NCBI GenBank assembly: GCA_015068555.1
Contig: SVKI01000006.1
Span: 1 to 64,000, forward strand
Origin: Oscillospiraceae bacterium
Lineage (GTDB): Bacteria; Bacillota; Clostridia; UBA1381; UBA9506
Direction of reading: 5' to 3'
Length of the DNA stretch: 64,000 nt
Made by a program: the position numbers and the translations under genes
Shown here: positions 1 through 7,259 of the stretch, piece after piece
Layout: the number at the start of each line of letters is the position of its first letter
Numbering within the stretch: the first letter of the stretch is position 1
Notes under the pieces: model-generated
The model's database searches: none
Told to the model about the DNA's origin: nothing
Seen by the model: only the letters and a program-made list of their open reading frames with translations

Positions 1-1206
1 TGCTTCTCGCGTCATCAAAGGACCAACCAATTCATAAATCAAAACAGCAAACAGAGTGATGTTTCGAACCAGATTGCCGGCTTCTCCAAATTCACCGGCC
101 ACGATAGCACACATACCAAGAGCAACACCGGCCTGCGGAAACAGCGTAATACCCAGGTATTTGCAGATGGAAGGACTGCAATCCGTCATCTTTGCGCTAA
201 AGAAAGTTCCAAAATATTTACCCAAGCAACGGAACACAATGTAAACAAGACCAATCACCACGATGGCCAAATCAGCAAATACATTCAGTTCGAGCTCTGC
301 ACCGCTGATGACAAAGAACAACGCCGAGAGAGGTGCGTACCATCTGTCTGACTTTTCCATCAAATCATCTGCAAGCGGACAAATATTGCAAAATACAGTT
401 CCCAGCATCATGCATACAAGCAATGAGGAAAAGCTAATGTGAACAGGACCTATGTGAAAGTCTAACATAGAAAGAGCAACCGTTAAAAATACGAAAGTAA
501 TAGTCATGTTCAGGCGGTTTGTGTTAGAGTTAAACATTTTTTCAAGCTGCGTGAGTACCCAACCCATAATCGCACCCAACGCCAGGGAGCAAATAATCTC
601 CATTAAAGGATTCACAATAATAGAAATCATATCCAGATTGCCTGCAACCATAGTTTTCGCAATACCAAAAGAAACAGCAAACACAATCAAACCGACAGCG
701 TCATCGAGTGCAACAATCGGAAGTAACAAACTGGTCAAAGGCCCTTTTGCCTTATACTGACGAACGACCATGAGTGTTGCCGCCGGCGCCGTTGCCGTTG
801 CGATAGCACCTAAAGTAATGACCTGCTCAACTGATAATTTATCCGGCATCAGAATATGTACCACATAAAGGGCAATGTCCACAAAAAGGGTTGCTACCAA
901 AGCCTGCACAACGCCAATAACCAAAGCCTGTTTACCTGTTTTCTTTAATTCTTCAAGCTTAAATTCGCTTCCGATTGAAAAGGCAATAAAACCAAGTGCC
1001 ACCTCAGAAACAAGAGCCAATTTGCTGACCGCTTCGTGCGATGTAAAGCCCAAACCGTCGATGTGCAAAGCTCCCACGCAATAGGGGCCGATCAACACGC
1101 CGGCAATCAGATAAGCCGTAACAGAGGGCAATTTAAACGGCTTAAACACGCGCGTCATTAAAAGCCCTGCAAGTAAGGCAACAGAGATGGATAATAAAGT
1201 ACTCAT
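1..1206 (-). CDS. CPA2-family monovalent cation:proton antiporter (3' end outside window)
   Basis: Integral membrane exchanger of the KefB/NapA-like CPA2 family, which swaps Na+ or K+ for H+ across the cytoplasmic membrane. The 402 visible codons run open to base 1, so the C-terminus is missing. The N-terminus (MSTLLSISVALLAGLLMTRV) begins a series of about 11-12 hydrophobic segments, with family-like stretches TAYLIAGVLIGPY, ATAPAATLMVVRQY and LDDAVGLIVFA; the acidic pair in the last is the usual ion-binding region. No TrkA-N domain is visible. The gene has its own promoter and a roughly 140-base leader with a terminator-like hairpin, so expression is probably controlled by premature termination. 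The ion specificity cannot be told from sequence. Confidence 0.85.
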   Translation of the reverse strand, partial: MSTLLSISVALLAGLLMTRVFKPFKLPSVTAYLIAGVLIGPYCVGALHIDGLGFTSHEAVSKLALVSEVALGFIAFSIGSEFKLEELKKTGKQALVIGVVQALVATLFVDIALYVVHILMPDKLSVEQVITLGAIATATAPAATLMVVRQYKAKGPLTSLLLPIVALDDAVGLIVFAVSFGIAKTMVAGNLDMISIIVNPLMEIICSLALGAIMGWVLTQLEKMFNSNTNRLNMTITFVFLTVALSMLDFHIGPVHISFSSLLVCMMLGTVFCNICPLADDLMEKSDRWYAPLSALFFVISGAELELNVFADLAIVVIGLVYIVFRCLGKYFGTFFSAKMTDCSPSICKYLGITLFPQAGVALGMCAIVAGEFGEAGNLVRNITLFAVLIYELVGPLMTREA

Positions 1207-1347
1207 AAAACAACCAGCTTTCCTTTAATAAAAATTTACATAAAAAAGCCGACAAGTTTTAAAAACCTGTCGAACATTTGGCAGGTGATATCCATGCGGA
1301 TTCTGCCGACGCAAAGCATAAGCATTCTTGACATGCTCCTTCACACC
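1207..1347 (-). ncRNA. Structured 5' leader of the antiporter gene, candidate riboswitch or attenuator
   Basis: In RNA orientation the leader holds a small stem (AGCAT/ATGCT, 1321-1337), a second stem (GGCAG/CTGCC, 1280-1307, with inner ATCC/GGAT) and then a terminator hairpin. The 3' side of the second stem contains ACCTG (1282-1286), which can pair with CAGGT (1265-1269) in the 5' arm of the terminator, so terminator and alternative pairing exclude each other. A small open frame preceded by AAGGAG (1325 to 1236, 29 codons from the inner ATG, or 32 codons from 1334) runs through the whole structure, so a translated leader peptide is an alternative control. The aptamer class was not recognised. 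Confidence 0.5.
1242..1272 (-). terminator. Terminator hairpin inside the antiporter leader
   Basis: Arms at 1250-1260 and 1262-1272 form an 11-pair stem with one G-U pair, followed on the minus strand by GC and six T. It lies between promoter and start codon, so it can only act as a conditional stop for the downstream antiporter gene. Confidence 0.65.
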
Positions 1348-1353
1348 CATTAT

Positions 1354-1382
1354 ATTATACCACCCATGCTATCTTTTGTCAA
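1354..1382 (-). promoter_or_regulatory. Promoter of the antiporter leader
   Basis: Minus-strand TTGACA (1377-1382) and TATAAT (1354-1359) are separated by 17 bases, a full consensus for the housekeeping sigma factor. Transcription should begin near 1347. Confidence 0.85.
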
Positions 1383-1430
1383 TATAAACTTTAGCTTTTG
1401 ACGTCTCTTGCCTCACTTTTATATATGGTA

Positions 1431-1457
1431 AAAGGAGTCGCATGTTGCGACTCCTTT
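1431..1457 (-). terminator. Terminator downstream of the FGGY kinase
   Basis: A perfect 12-pair stem (AAAGGAGTCGCA / TGCGACTCCTTT) with a three-base loop begins two bases past the kinase stop codon. The T run on the minus strand is short (TTTT). Confidence 0.75.
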
Positions 1458-1459
1458 GA

Positions 1460-2860
1460 TTATCCGTGAAGTTTTTCATCCAATTCCTGATAAGCCCGGT
1501 ATGTTTCGCTGTAATCTACACCCTGCGACTCATAAACCCGATCGGTTTCAACCAAAAGGTTACAGGCCTCCTCTACCGAGTTGTAGGCACCAACACCCAC
1601 GCCTGCTAAAATTGCAGAACCCAGGCATGCTGTTTCACTCTTTTTCAGGGTAACCAACCGAATACCCGTCATATCGGCTTTAATCTGACACCATAAGGGG
1701 CTTTTTGCGCCACCGCCCATCATACGTATTTCATCAATCTCCATGCCAATATAGTCTAAATTGCTCTTAAGCATGCAAGATACAGCTTCTAAAATACTGC
1801 GTACAAAATGTGCCCGGGTATGTTGCAGAGTGATTCCGTAAAAAGCACCTCTTGCGTCCGGATTATATTTGGGCATGGTCGAACCGCATAAATGCGGCAA
1901 CATCACAAGGCCGTCACATCCCGGCGGCACACTGGCTGCCAAATCATCTAACTCCCTAAAATCGTTTGCTTCACAAAAACTATTTTTAAACCACTTCAGG
2001 CTCATACCGGCCGTACTCGTCCATAGCAGGCGCACATAGCCGCCGTCATAATTGTAGTGCAGAGGAATTTTGCTACTCGGGTCATAAGCAGGCACCTCAT
2101 CTGTCGGTACAAACAAAACCATGGTCGTACCGGTCATTTCACTCATAATCCCTTTTCTAACAACGCCTGCACCAATGGCGCCGGCCACCTGATCCATAGC
2201 ACCGGTAACAACGGTCATTCCACGATATGTACCCACCGTTTCAGCACTTTCCTTAAGAGTCGGAAGCAACTTCTTGTCAACACCGATGAATGCGAGCATC
2301 TCGTCCCACCAGTCACCTGTATGAATGTCCAGATATAAGGATGATGATTGCAATGTCTTCTCCGTTACAAATTCACCGGTCATTTTATAAAGCAGATAAT
2401 CTTCTAACAAAAATACCTTTTTGGTTTTTGCCCAAACCTCAGGTTCGTTTTCTTTCACCCATAAAAGCTTACAGGCAGGCCAGGTTGCCGTCACTTCCGG
2501 CTGACCCGTCACCTCATAAACCCTCTGTTCTCCAAAATGCGCTTCAATTTTCATTGCCTGCTCCTCAGCCCGGTTATCAAGCCATACAATGGCATCACGA
2601 ACAGGTGTGCCGTCATCATCGGTTAAAATCAAGGTTTCGCATTGCGTATCAATACTCATCGCATCAACCTGCAGGCCGTCTGTCACCTGATCCACAGCCT
2701 CCTGCAATAAGTTCCAGTAAGATTCTGTATCAAATTCAACAATATTACCATCCTGACGCAGCGTATAATCCAGCGTTGCAGATGAAAGTTCTTCTCCCTC
2801 GCGGCTGAAAACAGCTGCCTTCATAGATGTTGTGCCAACATCAATACCTAATAAATTCAT
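1460..2860 (-). CDS. FGGY-family carbohydrate kinase, xylulokinase-like
   Basis: ATP-dependent cytoplasmic sugar kinase of 466 residues, slightly short for xylulokinase (about 500). It shows the N-terminal phosphate motif GIDVGTTSMKAAVF (residues 5-18), the sugar-contact stretch IVWLDNRAEEQ (91-101), a catalytic Asp in GAMDQVAGAIGAG (about D223), MTGTTMVLF, and the C-terminal adenosine motif MMGGGAKSPLW. The start is fixed by AGGAGG ahead of the ATG. It lies 27 bases downstream of a DeoR regulator on the same strand, so the two probably form an operon induced by the sugar phosphate. Substrate could be xylulose or another ketose/polyol; the sequence does not decide. Confidence 0.85.
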   Translation of the reverse strand: MNLLGIDVGTTSMKAAVFSREGEELSSATLDYTLRQDGNIVEFDTESYWNLLQEAVDQVTDGLQVDAMSIDTQCETLILTDDDGTPVRDAIVWLDNRAEEQAMKIEAHFGEQRVYEVTGQPEVTATWPACKLLWVKENEPEVWAKTKKVFLLEDYLLYKMTGEFVTEKTLQSSSLYLDIHTGDWWDEMLAFIGVDKKLLPTLKESAETVGTYRGMTVVTGAMDQVAGAIGAGVVRKGIMSEMTGTTMVLFVPTDEVPAYDPSSKIPLHYNYDGGYVRLLWTSTAGMSLKWFKNSFCEANDFRELDDLAASVPPGCDGLVMLPHLCGSTMPKYNPDARGAFYGITLQHTRAHFVRSILEAVSCMLKSNLDYIGMEIDEIRMMGGGAKSPLWCQIKADMTGIRLVTLKKSETACLGSAILAGVGVGAYNSVEEACNLLVETDRVYESQGVDYSETYRAYQELDEKLHG

Positions 2861-2887
2861 GTTACAATCCTCCTGTTTTTTTGTCTC

Positions 2888-3658
2888 CTAATCGGCATAA
2901 ATCAAATGTGCCTGTGCTTTTTGCAATGTGTCTGCGGTATCAGCGTCAATTTTTTTATTGGTAATAATCTCATCAACCGAATCTACCGATGCAATTTGTG
3001 CAAAGGCCACACGTCCCATCTTGGTGTAATCTGCCGCCACCATGCGCACATCTGCCCGTTGCATCATGGTCCGGCAAATTTCCGCCTCCTGCTGATAGTA
3101 GGTCGAAAACCCCATCTGCGCATCCACACCGTCTACCGATATAATCAGCTTGTCGGCATGATAGGTTGAAAGCTGCCTTAAGGCATCAGGTCCATAAGTG
3201 AACTGATATTTTGTGTTCACCGAACCTCCCAACAGCACCACATGGAAGTTCCGGTTGTTAGAAGCCTCCAACGCAATGGCAATTGAATTGGTCACAATTT
3301 TTATATCTTTATGCTGCGCCAGCATTCTAAGCACAAACAGGGTCGTACTTCCGGCATTCATCATAATGGTGTCACTGTCGTGCACCACACCTTGGATATA
3401 GGCTGCTATAGCCTTCTTCTCTGTTTCATTGGCCGACGATCGCTGACTCATACTCATATTATAATAGGGACGATACGAGCTGACAGCACCTCCGTGTACG
3501 CGTGAAAGCAAACCCTTTTGTTCCAAATCGGCAAGGTCCATTCGAACCGTTACTTCTGAAATATTAAACAGCCTGCTAAGCTCGCTCACCTTAACCTTAC
3601 CCTCACGGCTAAGCATAGCTAGAATCTTCTCTTTTCGTTCGTCTATGCGAATGTCCAC
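2888..3658 (-). CDS. DeoR-family transcriptional regulator
   Basis: Sugar-phosphate-responsive repressor. A winged helix at the N-terminus (ERKEKILAMLSREGKVKVSE, then FNISEVTVRMDLADLEQKG) is followed by a DeoR effector domain with MNAGSTTLFVLRML, IVTNSIAIA and the sugar-phosphate-isomerase-like fold. An in-frame ATG at 3694 lacks a ribosome site; the GTG at 3658 has GGAG eight bases upstream and gives 256 residues, so it was chosen. The gene precedes the FGGY kinase, which it probably represses together with itself; a near-palindrome lies between its promoter and start. Confidence 0.88.
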   Translation of the reverse strand: MDIRIDERKEKILAMLSREGKVKVSELSRLFNISEVTVRMDLADLEQKGLLSRVHGGAVSSYRPYYNMSMSQRSSANETEKKAIAAYIQGVVHDSDTIMMNAGSTTLFVLRMLAQHKDIKIVTNSIAIALEASNNRNFHVVLLGGSVNTKYQFTYGPDALRQLSTYHADKLIISVDGVDAQMGFSTYYQQEAEICRTMMQRADVRMVAADYTKMGRVAFAQIASVDSVDEIITNKKIDADTADTLQKAQAHLIYAD

Positions 3659-3704
3659 GCAATCGTCTCCTTTAACGGCGTTCTGCGATTTCATTTTTCT
3701 TATT

Positions 3705-3728
3705 AACGAAAGTGTAACACCTTCCGTT
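3705..3728. promoter_or_regulatory. Candidate DeoR operator
   Basis: An imperfect inverted repeat, AACGAAAGTG and CACCTTCCGTT around TAA on the plus strand, covers the expected transcription start just downstream of the DeoR gene's -10 box. Autorepression is an inference from its position. Confidence 0.45.
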
Positions 3729-3731
3729 TCT

Positions 3732-3760
3732 ATTATATATGCCTTTTATCTATTTGTCAA
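3732..3760 (-). promoter_or_regulatory. Promoter of the DeoR-kinase unit
   Basis: Minus-strand TTGACA (3755-3760), 17-base spacer, TATAAT (3732-3737). Confidence 0.85.
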
Positions 3761-3796
3761 TTCCCCGCCGGATATAAAGCCGGGCATTTTGATAAC

Positions 3797-3825
3797 TTGA
3801 CAAACGGACAAAAATTGTGTATGAT
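3797..3825 (+). promoter_or_regulatory. Promoter of the DUF6472 gene
   Basis: TTGACA (3797-3802), 17-base spacer, TATGAT (3820-3825). A TTG in-frame start at 3797 is part of the -35 box and therefore cannot be the translation start of the next gene. Confidence 0.85.
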
Positions 3826-3859
3826 TAAACCAGTTTTAAAAGGAAAGGCTGAAGAGGAT

Positions 3860-4039
3860 ATGTCTGCCACATCGTGTGAAACCTGTGCCAATTATGTATA
3901 TGATGAATTGGCCGATTGCTATTATTGCGCTGTTAATTTAGATGAAGATGAAATGCTCCGTTTTATGCAGCAAAAAAACTTTGCATGTTCTTATTGGCGT
4001 AACGGAGATGATTATCTGGTGGTTAAAAAGCAGAACTGA
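3860..4039 (+). CDS. Small cysteine-rich DUF6472-like protein
   Basis: A 59-residue acidic protein, MSATSCETCANYVYDELADC onwards, with four Cys in its first 21 residues (C6, C9 in CETC; C20, C24 in CYYC) and one more in FACSYW, followed by a basic tail. It resembles the DUF6472 family of Clostridia, whose function is unknown; a metal site is possible. The start is the ATG at 3860, preceded by AGGAAAGG and AGAGG, because the longer frame would begin inside the promoter. It is a single-gene transcript ended by the hairpin that contains its stop codon. Confidence 0.7.
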   Translation: MSATSCETCANYVYDELADCYYCAVNLDEDEMLRFMQQKNFACSYWRNGDDYLVVKKQN

Positions 4040-4052
4040 GGTTCTGCTTTTT
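4024..4052 (+). terminator. Terminator of the DUF6472 gene
   Basis: AAAAAGCAGAAC and GTTCTGCTTTTTT form a strong stem with loop TGAG; the gene's TGA stop codon sits in the loop. Confidence 0.85.
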
Positions 4053-4089
4053 TATATGTAAACTTCTAAAGTTTTTAATTTTTGTACTT

Positions 4090-4118
4090 GCAAAAAAACC
4101 ATCCTGCCCTCATATAAT
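4090..4118 (+). promoter_or_regulatory. Possible sigma-E-type promoter of sigK
   Basis: GCAAAAA (4090-4096), 14-base spacer, CATATAAT (4111-4118) fits the mother-cell sigma-E pattern with a mismatch in the -35 box. The -10 lies in a perfect 9-base inverted repeat (4111-4119 and 4125-4133) just before the ribosome site, which could also affect translation. Confidence 0.4.
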
Positions 4119-4146
4119 TAAAACAATTATATGGAGGTGGTTCTGC

Positions 4147-4854
4147 ATGTTTTCTTCTATTGCTTTTTTTCTTGTATATCTGTTGCGTTATGGTGCCTTT
4201 TTGCTTTCGTATGTTTCCAATAACACGAATGCCTTCCCACGTCCCCTTTCTCCAAAGGAAGAAAGCGAATATTTAGCCCTAGCCCAGCAAGGTGATACAG
4301 ATGCCAAAAATAAACTCATCGAGCATAATCTGCGCTTGGTGGCTCATGTTGCCAAAAAATATAATCAAATTCCCTCAACAGAGGCTGATGACTTGATCTC
4401 AATCGGCACCATTGGTCTGATAAAAGGCATTTCCTCATACAATGATAGCAAAAAAACAAAACTTGCAACCTATGCTGCACGCTGTATTGAAAACGAAATT
4501 TTAATGTATATCCGTTCCGGAAAGAAATTGCAAAATGAGATCTCTTTAAACGAGTGCCTGGGCCACGACAGTGATGGTAATGAAATTACCTTTATGGATA
4601 TTTTAACAGCCGAAGATGTTGATGTTGCCGAACTTGCTGACCTTAACATAGACAAAAAAAAGCTCTATCAATACATAGATGAAGTGTTAAACGAACGCGA
4701 AAAGGAAATCATCTGCCTGCGCTACGGTCTTGCCGGCAAACCAATTACCCAGCGCCAGATTGCAAAAAATATGAACATTTCCCGTTCCTATGTATCCCGC
4801 ATCGAAAAAAAGGCGCTACAAAAGCTCTCCGCCCGTTTTAGCGAAAAAGCATAA
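4147..4854 (+). CDS. sigK: RNA polymerase sporulation sigma factor sigma-K (pro-form)
   Basis: Late mother-cell sigma factor for spore coat and cortex genes. The 235-residue protein has a hydrophobic pro-segment (residues 1-20) followed by LLSYVSNN, matching the junction at which pro-sigma-K is cut; region 2 with LIEHNLRLVAHVAKKY and DLISIGTIGLIKGI; and region 4 with ITQRQIAKNMNISRSYVSRI. The frame is whole, so no skin-type element interrupts it. GGAGGTGG precedes the ATG. A matching membrane protease pair is encoded at 35.9-37.5 kb. Its terminator is shared with the convergent aminopeptidase. Confidence 0.95.
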   Translation: MFSSIAFFLVYLLRYGAFLLSYVSNNTNAFPRPLSPKEESEYLALAQQGDTDAKNKLIEHNLRLVAHVAKKYNQIPSTEADDLISIGTIGLIKGISSYNDSKKTKLATYAARCIENEILMYIRSGKKLQNEISLNECLGHDSDGNEITFMDILTAEDVDVAELADLNIDKKKLYQYIDEVLNEREKEIICLRYGLAGKPITQRQIAKNMNISRSYVSRIEKKALQKLSARFSEKA

Positions 4855-4863
4855 CAATTATAT

Positions 4864-4902
4864 AAAAAGGGAAGCCGTTTAAACAGCTTCCCTTTTTTTT
4901 AC
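4864..4902. terminator. Bidirectional terminator between sigK and the M18 aminopeptidase
   Basis: AAAAAGGGAAGC (4864-4875) and GCTTCCCTTTTT (4886-4897) pair around a ten-base loop, with eight T on the plus strand and five on the minus strand. The aminopeptidase stop codon lies in the tail. Confidence 0.85.
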
Positions 4903-6269
4903 GCTTCATAAAAAGCACAATATGCTTTATAGGCCATATAAATGTCAAGTTTTGATGCCACCTCATAAGGCGCATGCATGGAAAGTAGCGGCACGCCACA
5001 GTCCACAACCTCCATATCAAGATTAGCAACATATTGCGCAATGGTTCCGCCACCGCCGCAATCTACCTTGCCCAACTCTGCACTTTGCCACATTACCCCA
5101 TGTGTATCAAAGCACCGTCTGATTTTACCCATGAATTCAGCACTTGCATCCGAAGAACCGGATTTTCCTCTGGAGCCTGTGTATTTGGTCAGCACCACAC
5201 CTCTGCCCATAAAAGCAGCGTTCATTTTGTCCATCACTTCAGGATATGTGGGATCATATCCTGCATTCACATCTGATGAGAGGCAACAAGAATTCCGGAA
5301 GGTTCGTTTCAATTTCAGTTCATTGTAAGAACCAACGGTCTTTTCAATCAGCAAAGCCACGGCATATTCAAAAAACGCCGAGCGCATACCGGTGTTACCC
5401 ATGCTGCCGATTTCTTCTTTATCTGTCAACAGGCAAACGGCCGTCTTCTTAGGCTGGTTAAGGTCAAAAAGCGCCTGTAAAGAAGTGTAAGCACAAACTC
5501 TGTCATCGTGACCGTAAGCACCTACCAGGCTTCTGTCAAATCCCACATCTTTTGCAGGATAGGCCGGCACAATTTCTAATTCAGCCGATAAAAAGTCCTC
5601 TTCTGTAATGCCATATTTTTCATGTAAAAGGGCAAGCAGAGCTTCTTTTTCTGCGTCCTTTTCGCTCTCTTTCTCCGGCAGGCTTCCGGCAAGCACATTG
5701 AGCGCTTCTCCCGTCACGACCTCTGTTGCTTTCTTTTGCATCTGGTCTGTAGCCAGGTGAATCAAAAGATCAGAAATATATAAAACCGGGTCGCCCGGCT
5801 CATCGCCCACGCTGATTTGCACGCGCTCTCCATCCACCTTTACTACAACACCATGAATAGCCAGCGGAACAGCTGTCCACTGATACTTTTTAATACCGCC
5901 ATAATAATGGGTTTTAAGGAGCGTTAAACCTCCGTCAGAATAAACGGGATTGGCCTTAACATCCATGCGCGGACTGTCTATATGTGAAATGACAAAAGAA
6001 ATACCCTTCTCCACCTCTTCTTCGCCAATCACAGCCAAAAACAGGTTTTTGTCACGGTTTACAAAATAAACCTTGTCACCGCAAGCAAGGCTCTCTTTTC
6101 CCTCCAGGTTGGTAAATCCCTGCTCTTTTGCCAATCGTAGGGCTTCTGCACAAGCCAGTCTCTCTGTTTTGCCGGCATCTAAATACTGTTTATAGCCTTC
6201 TGAAAAGGCAAAAATCTTTTCTTTTAATGCATCATCAACTGTTTTCCAGCCGTTTTCTTTTTGAAACAT
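4899..6269 (-). CDS. M18 family aminopeptidase (aspartyl/I-type)
   Basis: Cytoplasmic di-zinc aminopeptidase of 456 residues that removes N-terminal, often acidic, residues from peptides. The metal and catalytic residues are visible: H96 in ISHIDSPRMD, the Asp pair in AYGHDDRVCAY (255-256), E285-E286 in LTDKEEIGS, D333 in SSDVNAG and H432 in LLSMHAPYE. AGGAGG sits before the ATG. It follows the lipoate ligase by nine bases and is probably the last gene of that transcript. Confidence 0.93.
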   Translation of the reverse strand: MFQKENGWKTVDDALKEKIFAFSEGYKQYLDAGKTERLACAEALRLAKEQGFTNLEGKESLACGDKVYFVNRDKNLFLAVIGEEEVEKGISFVISHIDSPRMDVKANPVYSDGGLTLLKTHYYGGIKKYQWTAVPLAIHGVVVKVDGERVQISVGDEPGDPVLYISDLLIHLATDQMQKKATEVVTGEALNVLAGSLPEKESEKDAEKEALLALLHEKYGITEEDFLSAELEIVPAYPAKDVGFDRSLVGAYGHDDRVCAYTSLQALFDLNQPKKTAVCLLTDKEEIGSMGNTGMRSAFFEYAVALLIEKTVGSYNELKLKRTFRNSCCLSSDVNAGYDPTYPEVMDKMNAAFMGRGVVLTKYTGSRGKSGSSDASAEFMGKIRRCFDTHGVMWQSAELGKVDCGGGGTIAQYVANLDMEVVDCGVPLLSMHAPYEVASKLDIYMAYKAYCAFYEA

Positions 6270-6278
6270 AACATCCTC

Positions 6279-7256
6279 CTAAAATAATACGGATAAAAAT
6301 TCTTCTTCACTCATGCCGGCAATGTAGTCAGAAACAGTCACATTGTTCAGCTTTTCCATAACCGCATGTGACTCATGCTTCACGCCGCAGAATAAGTTCT
6401 CTAATTCATTCACAGGCTTTTTAGAAAAGAAATCGCCATAAATTTTTATTCCCCGAATCACACCTTCATCACCTGTTTGAATGTTCACTTCCACCTCACC
6501 AAAGGGAAACCGTTTTTTTCGGCAAAATTCATATTTAGGCGAATAACCAAAGTTCCATTCCCAGGTGGCGTATTTTTCATTACGCAATTTTAGAATATCC
6601 GATTCATATTGTTTTAAGTCAACAAATTGGCAGTTTTCCGTCCGGTTTAACACATATTCTGCCAGTGCTTCCATAAAAACTTCCGGTGCCATTTTCACTT
6701 CCATATGAGAGGCAATATTTGTCACACGGCTTCTCACCGATTGAATGCCCTTACTCTTAATTTTTTGCTTCGAAACCTTCAGCGCCTGTTCCAGCTTATT
6801 TTGACTAGCGTCATAGAGCAAAGTGCCGTGGTGTAACATTCTGCCCTTGTGTAAATACTGTGCATTGCCTGAAATTTTTTGGTCACCTATCACCAAATCG
6901 TTTCTGCCTTTTAAAGAGGCATCTACGCCAAGCGAACGCAAAAAACCAATCACAGGCGCAGTAAATGCTTCATAATTGCTGAAGTTCTCGGCCGAATTAA
7001 CTATGAAGGTAAAATTGATGTTTCCCTTATCGTGATACACTGCTCCGCCACCCGTCATACGACGCACAACGCGGATGTTTTCTTCCTTTACATAGTCGTA
7101 ATTAATCTCTGCCAACGTATTCTGATTTCGTCCAATGACAATGGTGTTATCATTGCGCCACAGCATAAATACCTCATCAGCCAGTTCCTTCATCAAAAAC
7201 TCTTCGGCCGCCAGATTGTAATATGGGTCAAAGCTGTCACTCACAATAAAAATCAT
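6279..7256 (-). CDS. lplA: Lipoate--protein ligase
   Basis: Activates lipoate with ATP and attaches it to lysine of E2 and GcvH proteins. The 325 residues show the fold's RRMTGGGAVYHDKGNINFTF loop (about 65-85), GRNQNTLAEIN and the lysine region DQKISGNAQYLHKGRMLHHG, plus the C-terminal accessory domain expected of the larger LplA form. Start ATG has GGAAGG upstream. It begins three bases after dnaJ and may be cotranscribed with the heat-shock operon. Confidence 0.92.
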   Translation of the reverse strand: MIFIVSDSFDPYYNLAAEEFLMKELADEVFMLWRNDNTIVIGRNQNTLAEINYDYVKEENIRVVRRMTGGGAVYHDKGNINFTFIVNSAENFSNYEAFTAPVIGFLRSLGVDASLKGRNDLVIGDQKISGNAQYLHKGRMLHHGTLLYDASQNKLEQALKVSKQKIKSKGIQSVRSRVTNIASHMEVKMAPEVFMEALAEYVLNRTENCQFVDLKQYESDILKLRNEKYATWEWNFGYSPKYEFCRKKRFPFGEVEVNIQTGDEGVIRGIKIYGDFFSKKPVNELENLFCGVKHESHAVMEKLNNVTVSDYIAGMSEEEFLSVLF

Positions 7257-7259
7257 CGT

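Noticed and set aside
2290-2808. A 172-codon plus-strand frame opposite the FGGY kinase
   Set aside because: Shadow of the kinase; Pro/Ser/His-rich with no domain.
4122-4864. Short direct repeat AACAATTATAT on both sides of sigK, as if attachment sites
   Set aside because: It is only 11 AT-rich bases, sigK is intact and no recombinase is present.
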